From Hydractinia symbiolongicarpus (taxonomy: Eukaryota > Cnidaria > Hydrozoa > Anthoathecata > Hydractiniidae), in assembly GCF_029227915.1 (NCBI RefSeq), contig NC_079875.1, positions 40,383,201 through 40,447,200 of the forward strand: a DNA stretch of 64,000 bases, given 5' to 3'. The notes under the pieces were generated by a model. The model did not search any database, was not told where the DNA came from, and was given only the letters and a program-made list of their open reading frames with translations. Position 1 is the first letter of the stretch, and each line of letters starts with the position of its first letter. Shown one piece after another: positions 39,751-51,000 of the stretch. The position numbers and the translations under genes are program-made.

Positions 39751-41160
39751 TAAAACTTAATTGAACTAACTTTGGACTGTGACCTGATAAATGTGATAAA
39801 TGAGACAATTGGACTCCAAGAAATAACATTCTTCCTAATTTGACGTGATTGCCGGAACTCAGCGATACCACTGGGCTCTGTGGTAGCGTTTCATTTAAGA
39901 ATATAGATAAAAAAGTCATTTTTTTATAGTGGGACCAATCCTACCCGTTATTGCGCGCTGAAGAAATAGCGACAGTTTCAAAAACTACATTTCATTGACT
40001 TTCTAACGGTGTCAGTCCGTTTGGGTTACTACGGTTGGGTAACATATTCGTACCAACATGTATTTAGCAATATTTAACTGATATTACTAGGTTGCATCGC
40101 TTTTAACGGTGAAACGATTGACTGTGGGACTTAATTGAACTAACTTTGGACTGTGACCTGATAAATGTGATAATTGAGACAATTGGACTCCAAGAAATAA
40201 CATACTTCTTAATTTGACGTGATTGCCGGAACTCAGCGATTACACTGGGCTCTGTGGTAGCGCTTCATTTAAGAATTAAGATAAAAAAGTCATTTTTTTA
40301 TTGCGGGACCAATCCTAGCCATTATCTCTCGCTGAAGAAATAGCGGCAGTTTCAAAAACTACATTTCATTGACTTTCTAACGGTGTCAGTCCGTTTGGGT
40401 TACTACGGTTGGGTAACATATTCGTACCAACATGTATTTAGCAATATTTAACTGATATTACTAGGTAGCATCGCTTTTAACGGTGAAACGATTGACTGTG
40501 GGACTTAATTGAACTAACTTTGGACTGTGACCTGATAAATGTGATAATTGAGACAATTGGACTCCAAGAAATAACATACTTCTTAATTTGACGTGATTGC
40601 TGGAACTCAGCGATTACACTGGGCTCTGTGGTAGCGCTTCATTTAAGAATTAAGATAAAAAAGTCATTTTTTTATTGCGGGACCAATCCTAGCCATTATC
40701 TCTCGCTGAAGAAATAGCGGCAGTTTCAAAAACTACATTTCGTTGACTTTCTAACGGTGTCAGTTCGTTTGAGTTACAACGGTTGGGTCACATATTCGTA
40801 CCAATATGTATTTAGCGATATTTTTCTGATATTACTAGGTTGCATCGCTTTTAACAATGAATCGATTGACTGTGGGACTTAATTGAGGTAACTTTGGACT
40901 GTGACCTGATAAATGTGATAATTGAGACAATTGGACTCCAAGAAATAACATACTTCTTAATTTGACGTGATTGCCGGAACTCAGCGATTACACTGGGCTC
41001 TGTGGTAGCGCTTCATTTAAGAATTAAGATAAAAAAAGTCATTTTTTTATTGCGGGACCAATCCTAGCCATTATCTCTCGCTGAAGAAATAGCTGCAGTT
41101 TCAAAAACTACATTTCGTTGACTTTCTAACGGTGTCAGTCCGTTTGAGTTACAACGGTTG
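39290..41160 (+). repeat. Five-monomer HOR (about 1870 bp), copy 1
   Basis: The ordered markers 'ttgaggtaac', 'agaaatagcattc', 'gagctacatttc', 'atttagcaatattt' and 'atttaactgatattac' recur about 1870 bases later. It contains a second adjacent pair of monomers (from about 40000 and 40374), both with 'gggttactacggttggg' and 'ttaacggtgaaacg'. Confidence 0.78.
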
Positions 41161-42110
41161 TGTCACATATTCGTACCAACATGTATTTAGCGATATTTTT
41201 CTGATATTACTAGGTTGCATCGCTTTTAACAATGAAACGATTGACTGTGGGACTTAATTGAGGTAACTTTGGACTGTCACCTGATAAATGTGATAAATGA
41301 GACAATTGGACTCCAAGAAATAGCATTCTTCTTAATTTGACGTGATTGCCGGAACTCAGCGATTACACTGGGCACTGTGGTAGCGCTTCATTTAAGAATT
41401 ATGATAAAAAAGTCATTTTTTTATTGTGGGACCAATCCTAGCCGTTATCGCGCGCTAAAGAAATAGCGACAGTTTTAAGAGCTACATTTCATTGACTTTC
41501 TAACGGTGTCAGTCCGTTTGAGTTACAACGGTTGGGTCACATATTCGTACCAACATGTATTTAGCAATATTTTTTTGATATTACTAGGTTGCATCGCTTT
41601 TAACAATGAAACGTTGACTGTGGAACTTAATTGAGGTAACTTTGGACTGTGACCTGATAAATGTGATAATTGAGACAATTGGACTCCAAGAAATAACATA
41701 CTTCTTAATTTGACGTGATTGCAGGAACTCAGCGATACCACTGGGCTCTGTGGTAGCGCTTCATTTAAGAATTAAGAGAAAAAGTCATTTTTTTATTGTG
41801 GGACCAATCCTACCCGTTATCGCGCGCTGAAGAAATAGTGAAAGTTTCAAAAACTACATTTCATTGACTTTCTAACGGTGTCAGTCCGTTTGGGTTACAA
41901 CGGTTGGGTAACATATTCGTACCAACATGTATTTAGCGATATTTAACTGATATTACTAGGTTGCATCGCTTTTAACGGTGAAACGATTGACTGTGGGACT
42001 TAATTGAACTAACTTTGGACTGTGACCTGATAAATGTGATAATTGAGACAATTGGACTCCAAGAAATAACATACTTCTTAATTTGACGTGATTGCCGGAA
42101 CTCAGCGATT
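41161..42110 (+). repeat. Five-monomer HOR, partial copy 2
   Basis: Matches 39291-40240 at an offset of 1869-1870 bases, with 'atttagcaatattt' at about 41561 and 'atttaactgatattac' at about 41943. Differences include 'gtaaaacttaattg' (39750) against 'gtggaacttaattg' here. The remaining monomers of the unit are not repeated. Confidence 0.76.
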
Positions 42111-42617
42111 ACACTGGGCGCTGTGGTAGCGCTTCATTTAAGAGTTTAGATAAATAAGTCATTTTTTACTGTGGGACCAATCCTATCCGTTATCGCGCGC
42201 TAAAGAAATAGCGATAATTTCAAAAACTACATTTCATTGACTTTCTAACGGTGTCAGCCCATTTGAGTTACAACGGTTGGGTCACATATTCGTACCAACA
42301 TGTATTTAGCGATATTTTTCTATTATTACTAGGTTGCATCGCTTTTAACTATGAAACGATTGACTGTGGGACTTAAATGAACTAATTTGGACTGTCACCT
42401 GATAAATGTGATAAAGGAGACAGTTGGACTCCAAGAAATAACATTCTTCTTAATTTGACATGATTGCCGAAACTCAGCGATTACACTGGGCTCTGTGGTA
42501 GCGCTTCATTTAAGAATTAAGATAAAAAAAGTCATTTTTTTATTGTGGGTCCAATCCTAGACGTTATCGCGCACTGAGGAAATAGCGACAGTTTCAAAAA
42601 CTACATTTCATAGACAT
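42111..42617 (+). repeat. Divergent monomers before the shortened zone
   Basis: This is among the most divergent parts of the array, with 'gtcagcccatttgag', 'tctattattactagg' and 'acttaaatgaactaatt'. The next anchor is itself altered, 'tctaaaagtatcaatcc' at 42618. Such private changes suggest older copies that escaped recent homogenisation. Confidence 0.7.
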
Positions 42618-42968
42618 TCTAAAAGTATCAATCCGTTTGAGTTACAACGGTTGAGTCACATATTCGTACCAACATGCATTTGACGATATTTTTCTGATAT
42701 TACTAGGTTGCATCGCTTTTAATTATGAAACGATTACCTATGGGACTTAATTTAACTAACTTTGGACAGCCACCTGATAAATGTGATAAAGGAGACAATT
42801 GGACTCCAAGAAAAAACATTCTTGTTAATTTGACATGATTGCCGAAACTTAGCGATTACATTGGGCTCTGTGGTCAACAATGAAACAATTTTATTGTGGG
42901 ACCAATCCTAGCCGTTATCGCCAGCTAAAGAAATAGCGGCAGTTTCAAAAACTACATTTCGTTGACTT
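42618..42968 (+). repeat. Shortened monomer, 351 bp, with internal replacement
   Basis: Anchor-to-anchor distance is 351 bases. After 'ctctgtggt' about 38 expected bases (the 'agcgcttcattta' and A-run/gtca segment) are replaced by the 15 bases 'caacaatgaaacaat' before 'tttattgtggg'. The replacement resembles the monomer's own 'taacaatgaaacgatt'. It also has 'acgattacctatggg' instead of the usual 'gattgactgtggg'. Confidence 0.85.
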
Positions 42969-43342
42969 TCTAACGGTGTCAGTCCGTTTGATTTACAACG
43001 GTTGGGTCACATATTCGTACCAACATGTATTTAGCGATATTTTTCTGATATTACTAGGTTGCATCGCTTTTAACAATGAAACGATTGACTGTGGGACTTA
43101 ATTGAGGTAACTTTGGACTGTCACCTGATAAATGTGATAAATGAGACAATTGGACTCCAAGAAATAGCATTCTTCTTAATTTGACGTGATTGCCGGAACT
43201 CAGCGATTACACTGGGCACTGTGGTATCGCTTCATTTAAGAATTAAGATAAAAAAGTCATTTTTTTATTGCGGGACCAATCCTAGCCATTATCTCTCGCT
43301 GAAGAAAAAGCGGCAGTTTCAAAAACTACATTTCGTTGACTT

Positions 43343-43606
43343 TCTAACGGTGTCAGTCCGTTTTAGTTACAACGGTTGGGTCACATATTCGTACCAACAT
43401 GTATTTAGCGATATTTTTCTGATATTACTAGGTTGCATCGCTTTTAACAATGAAACGATTGACTGTGGGACTTAATTGAGCTAACTTTGGACTGTGACCT
43501 GGGCTCTGTGGTCAACAATGAAACAATTTTATTGTGGGACCAATCCTAGCCGTTATCGCCAGCTAAAGAAATAGCGGCAGTTTCAAAAACTACATTTCGT
43601 TGACTT
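43343..43606 (+). repeat. Shortest monomer, 264 bp, double deletion
   Basis: Anchor-to-anchor distance is 264 bases. It has the same 'ggtcaacaatgaaacaat' replacement as 42618-42968 and also lacks about 87 more bases: 'ctgtgacctg' runs directly into 'ggctctgtggtc' near 43501. The lost segment is the one holding 'gacaattggactcc' and the AAGAA/TTCTT dyad. The short match 'ctggg' at the join could have guided the deletion. Confidence 0.85.
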
Positions 43607-44231
43607 TCTAACGGTGTCAGTCCGTTTTAGTTACAACGGTTGGGTCACATATTCGTACCAACATGTATTTAGCGATATTTTTCTGATATTACTAGGTTGC
43701 ATCGCTTTTAACAATGAAACGATTGACTGTGGGACTTAATTGAGCTAACTTTGGACTGTGACCTGATAAATGTGATAAATGAGACAATTGGACTCCAAGA
43801 AATAACATTCTTGTTAATTTGACGTGATTTCCGGAACTCAGCGATTACACTGGGCACTGTGGTAGCGCTTTTTCAAAAATTAAGATACAAAAAGTCATTT
43901 TTTTATTGTGGGACTAATCCTAGCAGTTATCGCGAGCTAAAGAAATAGCGACAGTTTCAAGAACTACATTTCATTGACTTTCTAACGGTGTCAGTCCGTT
44001 TGAGTTACAACGGTTGGGTCACATATTCGTACCAACATGTATTTAGCGATATTTTTCTGATATTACTAGGTTGCATCGCTTTTAACTATGAAACGATTGA
44101 CTGTGGGACTTAATTGAGCTAACTTTGGACTGTGACCTGATAAGTGTGATAAAAGAGACAATTGGACTCCAAGAAAAAACATTCTTCTTAAATTGACATG
44201 ATTGCCGAAACTTAGCGATTACAATGGGCTC
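43507..44231 (+). repeat. Dimer HOR of 725 bp (374 + 351), copy 1
   Basis: A full monomer with the unusual 'gcgctttttcaaaaatt' (43865) and a 351-base shortened monomer (43981-44331 by anchor) form a unit whose markers recur 725 bases later. The marker 'gtggtcaacaatgaaac' lies at the unit start. Confidence 0.75.
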
Positions 44232-44708
44232 TGTGGTCAACAATGAAACAATTTTATTGTGGGACCAATCCTAGCCGTTATCGCCAGCTAAAGAAATAGC
44301 GGCAGTTTCAAAAACTACATTTCGTTGACTTTCTAACGGTGTCAGTCCGTTTGAGTTACAACGGTTGGGTCACATATTCGTACCAACATGTATTTAGCGA
44401 TATTTTTCTGATATTACTAGGTTGCATCGCTTTTAACAATGAAACGATTGACTGTGGGACTTAATTGAGGTAACTTTGGACTGTCACCTGATAAATGTGA
44501 TAAATGAGACAATTGGACTCCAAGAAATAACATTCTTGTTAATTTGACGTGATTTCCGGAACTCAGCGATTACACTGGGCACTGTGGTAGCGCTTTTTCA
44601 AAAATTAAGATACAAAAAGTCATTTTTTTATTGTGGGACCAATCCTAGCAGTTATCGCGAGCTAAAGAAATAGCGACAGTTTCAAGAACTACATTTCATT
44701 GACTTTCT

Positions 44709-44725
44709 AACGGTGTCAGTCCGTT
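44709..44725. repeat. Inverted repeat AACGG-7-CCGTT within the monomer
   Basis: Five bases AACGG at 44709-44713 are followed by the seven-base spacer 'tgtcagt' and the exact reverse complement CCGTT at 44721-44725. The dyad is present in most monomers. Eight bases downstream lies an odd palindrome, CAACGGTTG (44733-44741), giving a third copy of the AACGG core. Copies with 'tctaacagtg' or 'gtcagtccctt' lose one arm. A symmetric binding site or a small hairpin are both possible, and nothing here proves either. Confidence 0.65.
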
Positions 44726-44895
44726 TGAGTTACAACGGTTGGGTCACATATTCGTACCAACATGTATTTAGCGATATTTTTCTGATATTACTAGGTTGCA
44801 TCGCTTTTAACTATGAAACGATTGACTGTGGGACTTAATTGAGCTAACTTTGGACTGTGACCTGATAAATGTGATAAATGAGACAATTGGACTCC

Positions 44896-44911
44896 AAGAA
44901 ATAACATTCTT
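44896..44911. repeat. Inverted repeat AAGAA-6-TTCTT within the monomer
   Basis: AAGAA at 44896-44900 and TTCTT at 44907-44911 flank 'ataaca'. Many class A monomers have 'aaaaca' as the spacer instead, so the arms are kept while the loop differs. The stem is short and A/T-rich and may be only compositional. Confidence 0.5.
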
Positions 44912-44988
44912 GTTAATTTGACGTGATTTCCGGAACTCAGCGATTACACTGGGCACTGTGGTAGCGTTTTATTCAAAAATTAAGATAC

Positions 44989-45004
44989 AAAAAGTCATTT
45001 TTTT
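44989..45004. repeat. A-run / gtca / T-run dyad
   Basis: A run of five to seven A, the four bases gtca, then a run of six to eight T form a perfect A/T dyad in most monomers. Run length varies between neighbouring copies and is a main source of the 372-375 base variation in monomer length. Opposed A- and T-tracts are known to bend DNA and disfavour nucleosomes. A role in phasing nucleosomes once per monomer is inference. Confidence 0.6.
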
Positions 45005-45080
45005 ATTGTGGGACCAATCCTAGCAGTTATCGCGCGCTAAAGAAATAGCGACAGTTTCAAGAACTACATTTCATTGACTT

Positions 45081-48000
45081 TCTAACGGTGTCAGTCCGTT
45101 TGAGTTACAACGGTTGGGTCACATATTCGTACCAACATGTATTTAGCGATATTTTTCTGATATTACTAGGTTGCATCGCTTTTAACTATGAAACGATTGA
45201 CTGTGGGACTTAATTGAGCTAACTTTGGACTGTCACCTGATAAATGTGATAAAAGAGACAATTGGACTCCAAGAAAAAACATTCTTCTTAATTTCACATG
45301 ATTGCCGAAACTCAGCGATTACACTGGGCTCTGTGTTGGCGCTTCATTTAAGAATTATGATAAAAAAAAGTCATTTTTTTATTGTGGGAGCAATCCTAGC
45401 CATTATCGCGCGATGAGGAAATAGCGACAGTTTCAAAAACTACATCTCATTGACTTTCTAACGGTGTCAGTCCGTTTGAGTTTCATCGGTTGTGTCACAT
45501 TTTCGTACCAACATGTATTTAGCGATTTTTTTTTGATATTACTAGGTTTCATCGCTTTTAACAATGAAACGTTGAATGTGGGACTTAATTGAACTAACTT
45601 TGGGCTGTGACCTGATAAATGTGATAAATAAGACAATTGTACTCCAAGAAATAACATTCTTGTTAATTTGACGTGATTGCCGGATCTCAGCGATTACACT
45701 GGGCACTGTGGTAGCGCTTTATTCAAAAATTAAGATACAAAAAGTCATTTTTTATTGTGGGACCAATCCTAGCAGTTATCGCGCGCTAAAGAAATAGCGA
45801 CAGTTTCAAGAACTACATTTCATTGACTTTCTAACGGTGTCAGTCCGTTTGAGTTACAACGGTTGGGTCACATATTCGTACCAACATGTATTTAGCGATA
45901 TTTTTCTGATATTACTAGGTTGCATCGCTTTTAACTATGAAACGATTGACTGTGGGACTTAATTGAGCTAACTTTGGACTGTCACCTGATAAATGTGATA
46001 AAAGAGACAATTGGACTCCAAGAAAAAACATTCTTCTTAATTTCACTTGATTGCCGAAACTCAGCGATTACACTGGGCTCTGTGTTGGCCCTTCATTTAA
46101 GAATTATGATAAAAAAAGTCATTTTTTTATTGTGGGACCAATCCTAGCCATTATCGCGCGCTGAGGAAATAGCGACAGTTTCAAAAACTACATTTCATTG
46201 ACTTTCTAACGGTGTCAGTCCGTTTGAGTTACAACGGTTGTGTCACATATTCGTACCAACATGTATTTAGCGTTATTTTTTTGATATTACTAGGTTGCAT
46301 CGCTTTTAACAATGAAACGTTGACTGTGGGACTTAATTGAACTAACTTTGGACTGTGACCTGATAAATGTGATAAATGAGACAATTGGACTGCAAGAAAT
46401 AACATTCTTCTTAATTTGACGCGATTGCCGGAACTCAGCGATTACACTGGGCTCTGTGGTAGCGCTGCATTTAAGAATTAAGTTAAAAAGTCATTTTTTT
46501 ATTGTGGGACCAATCCTAGCCAATATCTCGCGCTGAAGAAATAGCGACAGTTTCAAAAACTACATTTTATTGACTTTCTAACGGTGTCAGTCCGTTTGAG
46601 TTACAACGGTTGGCTCACATATTCGTACCAACATGTATTTAGCGATATTTTTCTGATATTACCAGGTTGCATCGCTTTTAACTATGAAACGTTGACTGTG
46701 GGACTTAATTGAACTAACTTTGGACTGTGACCTGATAAATGTGATAAATGAGACAATTGGACACCAAGAAATAACATTCTTCTTAATTTGACATGATTGC
46801 CGAAACTCAGCGATTACACTGGGCACTGTGGTAGCGCTTCATTTAAAAATTAGGCTAAAAAAAGTCATTTTTTTACTGTGGGACTAATCCTAGCCGTTAG
46901 CGCGCTTTGAAGAAAAAGCGACAGTTTCAAAAACTACATTTCATTGACTTTCTAACGGTGTCAGTCCGTTTGAGTTACAACGGTTGGGTCACATATTCGT
47001 ATCAACATGTATTTAGCGATATTTTTTTGATATTACTAGGTTGCATCGCTTTTAACTATGAAACGATTGACTGTGGGACTTAATAGAGCTAACTTTGGAC
47101 TGTCACCTGATAAATGTGATAAATGAGACAATTGGACTCCAAGAAATAACATTCTTCTTAATTTGACGTGATTGCCGGAACTCAGCGATTACACTGGGCA
47201 CTGTGGTAGCGCTTCATTTAAAAATTAAGATACAAAAAGTCATTTTTTTACTGTTGGACTTATCCTAGCCGTTAGCGCGCTTTGAAGAAAAAGCGACAGT
47301 TTCAAAAACTACATTTCATTGACTTTCTAACGGTGTCAGTCCGTTTGAGTTTCAACGGTTGTGTCACATATTCGTACCAACATGTATTTAGCGATATTTT
47401 TTTGATATTACTAGGTTGCATCGCTTTTAACTATGAAATGATTGACTGTGGGACTTAACAGAGCTAGCTTTGGACTGTCACCTGATAAATGTGATAAATG
47501 AAACAATTGGACTCCAAGAAATAACATTCTTGTTAACTTGACGTGATTGACGGAACTCAGCGATTACACTGGGCACTGTGGTAGCGCTTCATTTAAAAAT
47601 TAGGCTAAAAAAAGTCATTTTTTTACTGTGGGACTTATCCTAGCCGTTAGCGCGCTTTGAAAAAAAAGCGACAGTTTCAAAATCTACATTTCATTGACTT
47701 TCTAACGGTGTCAGTCTGTTTGAGTTACAACGGTTGTGTCACATATTCATACCAACATGTATTTAGCGATATTTTTTTGATATTACTAGGTTGCATTGCT
47801 TTTAACTGTGAAACGATTGACTGTGGGACTTAATTGAACTAACTTTGGACTGTGACCTGATAAATGTGATAAAAGAGACAATTGGACTCCAAGAAAAAAC
47901 ATTCTTCTTAATTTGACGTGATTGCCGGAACTCAGCGATTACACTGGGCTCTGTGGTAGCGCTTCATTTAAGAATTAAGATAAAAAAGTCATTTTTTTAT

Positions 48001-51000
48001 TGCGTAACCAATCCTAGCCGTTATTGCGCGCTAAAGAAGTAGCGACAGTTTCAAGAACAACATTTCATTGACTTTCTAACGGTGTCAGTCCGTTTGAGTT
48101 ACAACGGTTGGGTCACATATTCGTACCAACATGTATTTAGCGATATTTTTTTGATATTACTAGGTTGCATCGCTTTTAACTATGAAACGATTGACTGTGG
48201 GACTAAATACAGCTATCTTTGGACTGTCACCTCATAAATGTGATAAATGAGACAATTGGACTCCAAGAAATAACATTCTTCTTAGTTTGACGTGATTGCC
48301 GGAACTCAGCGATTACACTGGGCACTGTGGTAGCGCTTCATTTAAAACTTAAGATACAAAAAGTCATTTTTTTATTGTGGGACCAATCCTAGCCGTTATC
48401 GCGCGCTAAAGAAATAGCGACAGTTTCAAGAACTACATTTCATTGACTTTCTAACGGTGTCAGTCCGTTTGAGTTACAACGGTTGTGTCACATATTCGTA
48501 CCAACATGTATTTAGCGATATTTTTCTGATATTACTAGGTTGCATCGCTTTTAACTATGAAACGATTGACTGTGGGACTTAATTGAGCTAACTTTGGACT
48601 GTCACCTGATAAATGTGATAAAAGAGACAATTGGACTCCAAGAAAAAACATTTTTCTTAATTTCACATGATTGCCGAAACTCAGCGATTGCACTGGGCTC
48701 TGTGGTAGCGCTTCATTTAAGAATTATGATAAAAAAAAGTCATTTTTTTATTGTGGGACGAATCCTAGCCATTATCCTGCGCTGAGGAAATAGCGACAGT
48801 TTCAAAAACTACATTTCATTGACTTTCTAACGTTGTCAGTCCGTTTGAGATTCAACGGTTGTGTCACATATTCATACCAACATGTATTTAGCGATATTTT
48901 TTTGATATTACTAGGTTGCATCGCTTTTAACAATGAAACGTTGACTGTGGGACTTAATTGAACTAACTTTGGACTGTGACCTGATAAATGTGATAAATGA
49001 GACAATTGGACTCCAAGAAATAACATTCTTCTTAATTTGACGTGATTGCCGGAACTCAGCGATTACACTGGGCACTGTGGTAGCGCTTCATTTAAAACTT
49101 AAGATACAAAAAGTCATTTTTTTATTGTGGGACCAATCCTAGCCGTTATCGCGCGCTAAAGAAATAGCGACAGTTTCAAGAACTACATTTCATTGACTTT
49201 CTAACGGTGTCAGTCCGTTTGAGTTACAACGGTTGGGTCACATATTCGTACCAACATGTATTTAGCGATATTTTTTTGATATTACTAGGTTACATCGCTT
49301 TTAACTATGAAACGATTGACTGTGGGACTTAATTGAGCTAACTTTGGACTGTGACCTGATAAATGTGATAAATGAGACAATTGGACTCCAAGAAATAACA
49401 TTCTTGTTAACTTGACGTGATTGACGGAACTCAGCGATTACACTGGGCACTGTGGTAACGCTTCATGTAAAAATTAGGCTAAAAAAAGTCATTTTTTTAC
49501 TGTGGGACTTATCCTAGCCGTTAGCGCGCTTTGAAGAAAAAGCGAAAGTTTCAAAAACTACATTTCATTGACTTTCTAACGGTGTCAGTCTACAACGGTT
49601 GGGTCACATATTCGTACCAACATGTATTTAGCGATATTTTTTTGACATTACTAGGTTGCATCGCTTTTAACTATGAAACGATTGACTGTGGGACTTAATA
49701 GAGCAAGCTTTGGACTGTCACCTGATAAATGTGATAAATGAGACAATTGGACTCCAAGAAATAACATTCTTCTTAATTTGACGTAATTGCCGGAACTCAG
49801 CGATTACACTGGGCACTGTGGTAGCGCTTCATTTAAAAATTAAGATACAAAAAGTCATTTTTTTATTCTGGGACCAATCCTAGCCGTTATCGCGCGCTAA
49901 AGAAATAGCGACAGTTTCAAGAACTACATTTCATTGACTTTCTAACGGTGTCAGTCCGTTTGAGTTACAACGGTTGGGTCACATATTCGTACCAACATGT
50001 ATTTAGCGATATTTTTCTGATATTACTAGGTTGCATCGCTTTTAACTATGAAACGATTGACTGTGGGACTTAATTGAGCTAACTTTGGACTGTCACCTGA
50101 TAAATGTGATAAAAGAGACAATTGGACTCCAAGAAAAAACATTCTTCTTAATTTGACATGATTGCCGAAACTCAGCGATTACACTGGGCTCTGTGGTAGC
50201 GCTTCATTTAAGAATTATGATAAAAAAAGTCATTTATTTATTGTGGGACCAATCCTAGCCATTATCCTGCGCTGAGGAAATAGCGACAGTTTCAAAAACT
50301 ACATTTCATTGACTTTCTAACAGTGTCAGTCCGTTTGAGTTTCAACGGTTGTGTCACATATTCATACCAACATGTATTTAGCGATATTTTTTTGATATTA
50401 CTTGGTTGCATCGCTTTTAACAATGAAACGTTGACTGTGGGACTTAATTGAACTAACTTTGGACGGTGACCTGATAAATGTGATGAATGAGACAATTGGA
50501 CTCCAAGAAATAACATCCTTGTTAACTTGACGTGATTGCCGGAACTCAGCGATTACACTGGGCACTGTGGTAGCGCTTCATTTAAAAATTAGGCTAAAAA
50601 AAGTTATTTTTCATTGTGGGACCAATCCTAGCCATTATCCTGCCCTGAGGAAATATCGACAGTTTCAAAAACTACATTTCATTGACTTTCTAACGGTGTC
50701 AGTCCGTTTGAGTTTCAACGGTTGTGTCACATATTCATACAAGATGTATTTAGCGATTTTTTTTTGATATTACTAGGTTGCATCGCTTTTAACAATAAAA
50801 CGTTGACTGTGGGACTTAATTGAACTAACTTTGGACTGTGACCTGATACATGTGATAAATGAGTCAATTGGACTCCAAGAAATAACATTCTTGTTAACTT
50901 GACGTGATTGCCGGAACTCAGCGATTACACTGGGCACTGTGGTAGCGCTTCATTTAAAAATTAGGCTAAAAAAAGTCATTTTTTTACTGTGGGACCTATC

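Larger units (their letters stand above)
44232..44956 (+). repeat. Dimer HOR of 725 bp, copy 2 (partial)
   Basis: The marker 'gcgctttttcaaaaatt' recurs at 44590, 725 bases after 43865. The second half returns to full-length monomers, with related 'gcgttttattcaaaaatt' at about 44966, so only the first part of the dimer is repeated. Some internal markers differ ('ttgaggtaac' here, 'ttgagctaac' in copy 1). Confidence 0.68.
44706..45080 (+). repeat. Representative full-length monomer (375 bp, class A)
   Basis: This copy runs from one 'tctaacggtg' anchor to the next and is close to the commonest sequence. It carries the class A marker 'gaaacgattgactg'. Within it are three small dyads, listed separately. 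The first third, with the anchor, 'caacggttg' and 'gcgatattt', and the middle around 'ggttgcatcgctttt' change little between copies. The stretch after 'ctgtggtagcgcttcattta' up to the T-run is the most variable, with forms such as 'agaattatgataaaa', 'aaaattaagctaaaa', 'aaaattaggctaaaa' and 'agggtttagataaat'. The phase chosen for the monomer start is arbitrary. Confidence 0.9.

Noticed and set aside
39653-39919. 88-codon minus-strand frame, the longest
   Set aside because: It is the usual class B frame extended upstream by chance variants near 39890-39919. It has no independent support.
42870-44260. Mobile element insertion at the shortened monomers
   Set aside because: The foreign-looking 15 bases resemble the monomer itself, there is no target duplication or terminal repeat, and the monomers are shorter rather than longer.
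44706-44770. CENP-B box in the monomer
   Set aside because: The closest stretch is 'attcgtaccaacatgt'. It has TTCG and the central A, but not the CGGG end required by the known box, so it does not qualify.
44936-45004. RNA polymerase III gene (A box, B box and T-run terminator)
   Set aside because: 'tggtagcgcttc' only loosely resembles an A box, no B box such as GGTTCGANTCC is present, and the T-run is explained by the A/T dyad.
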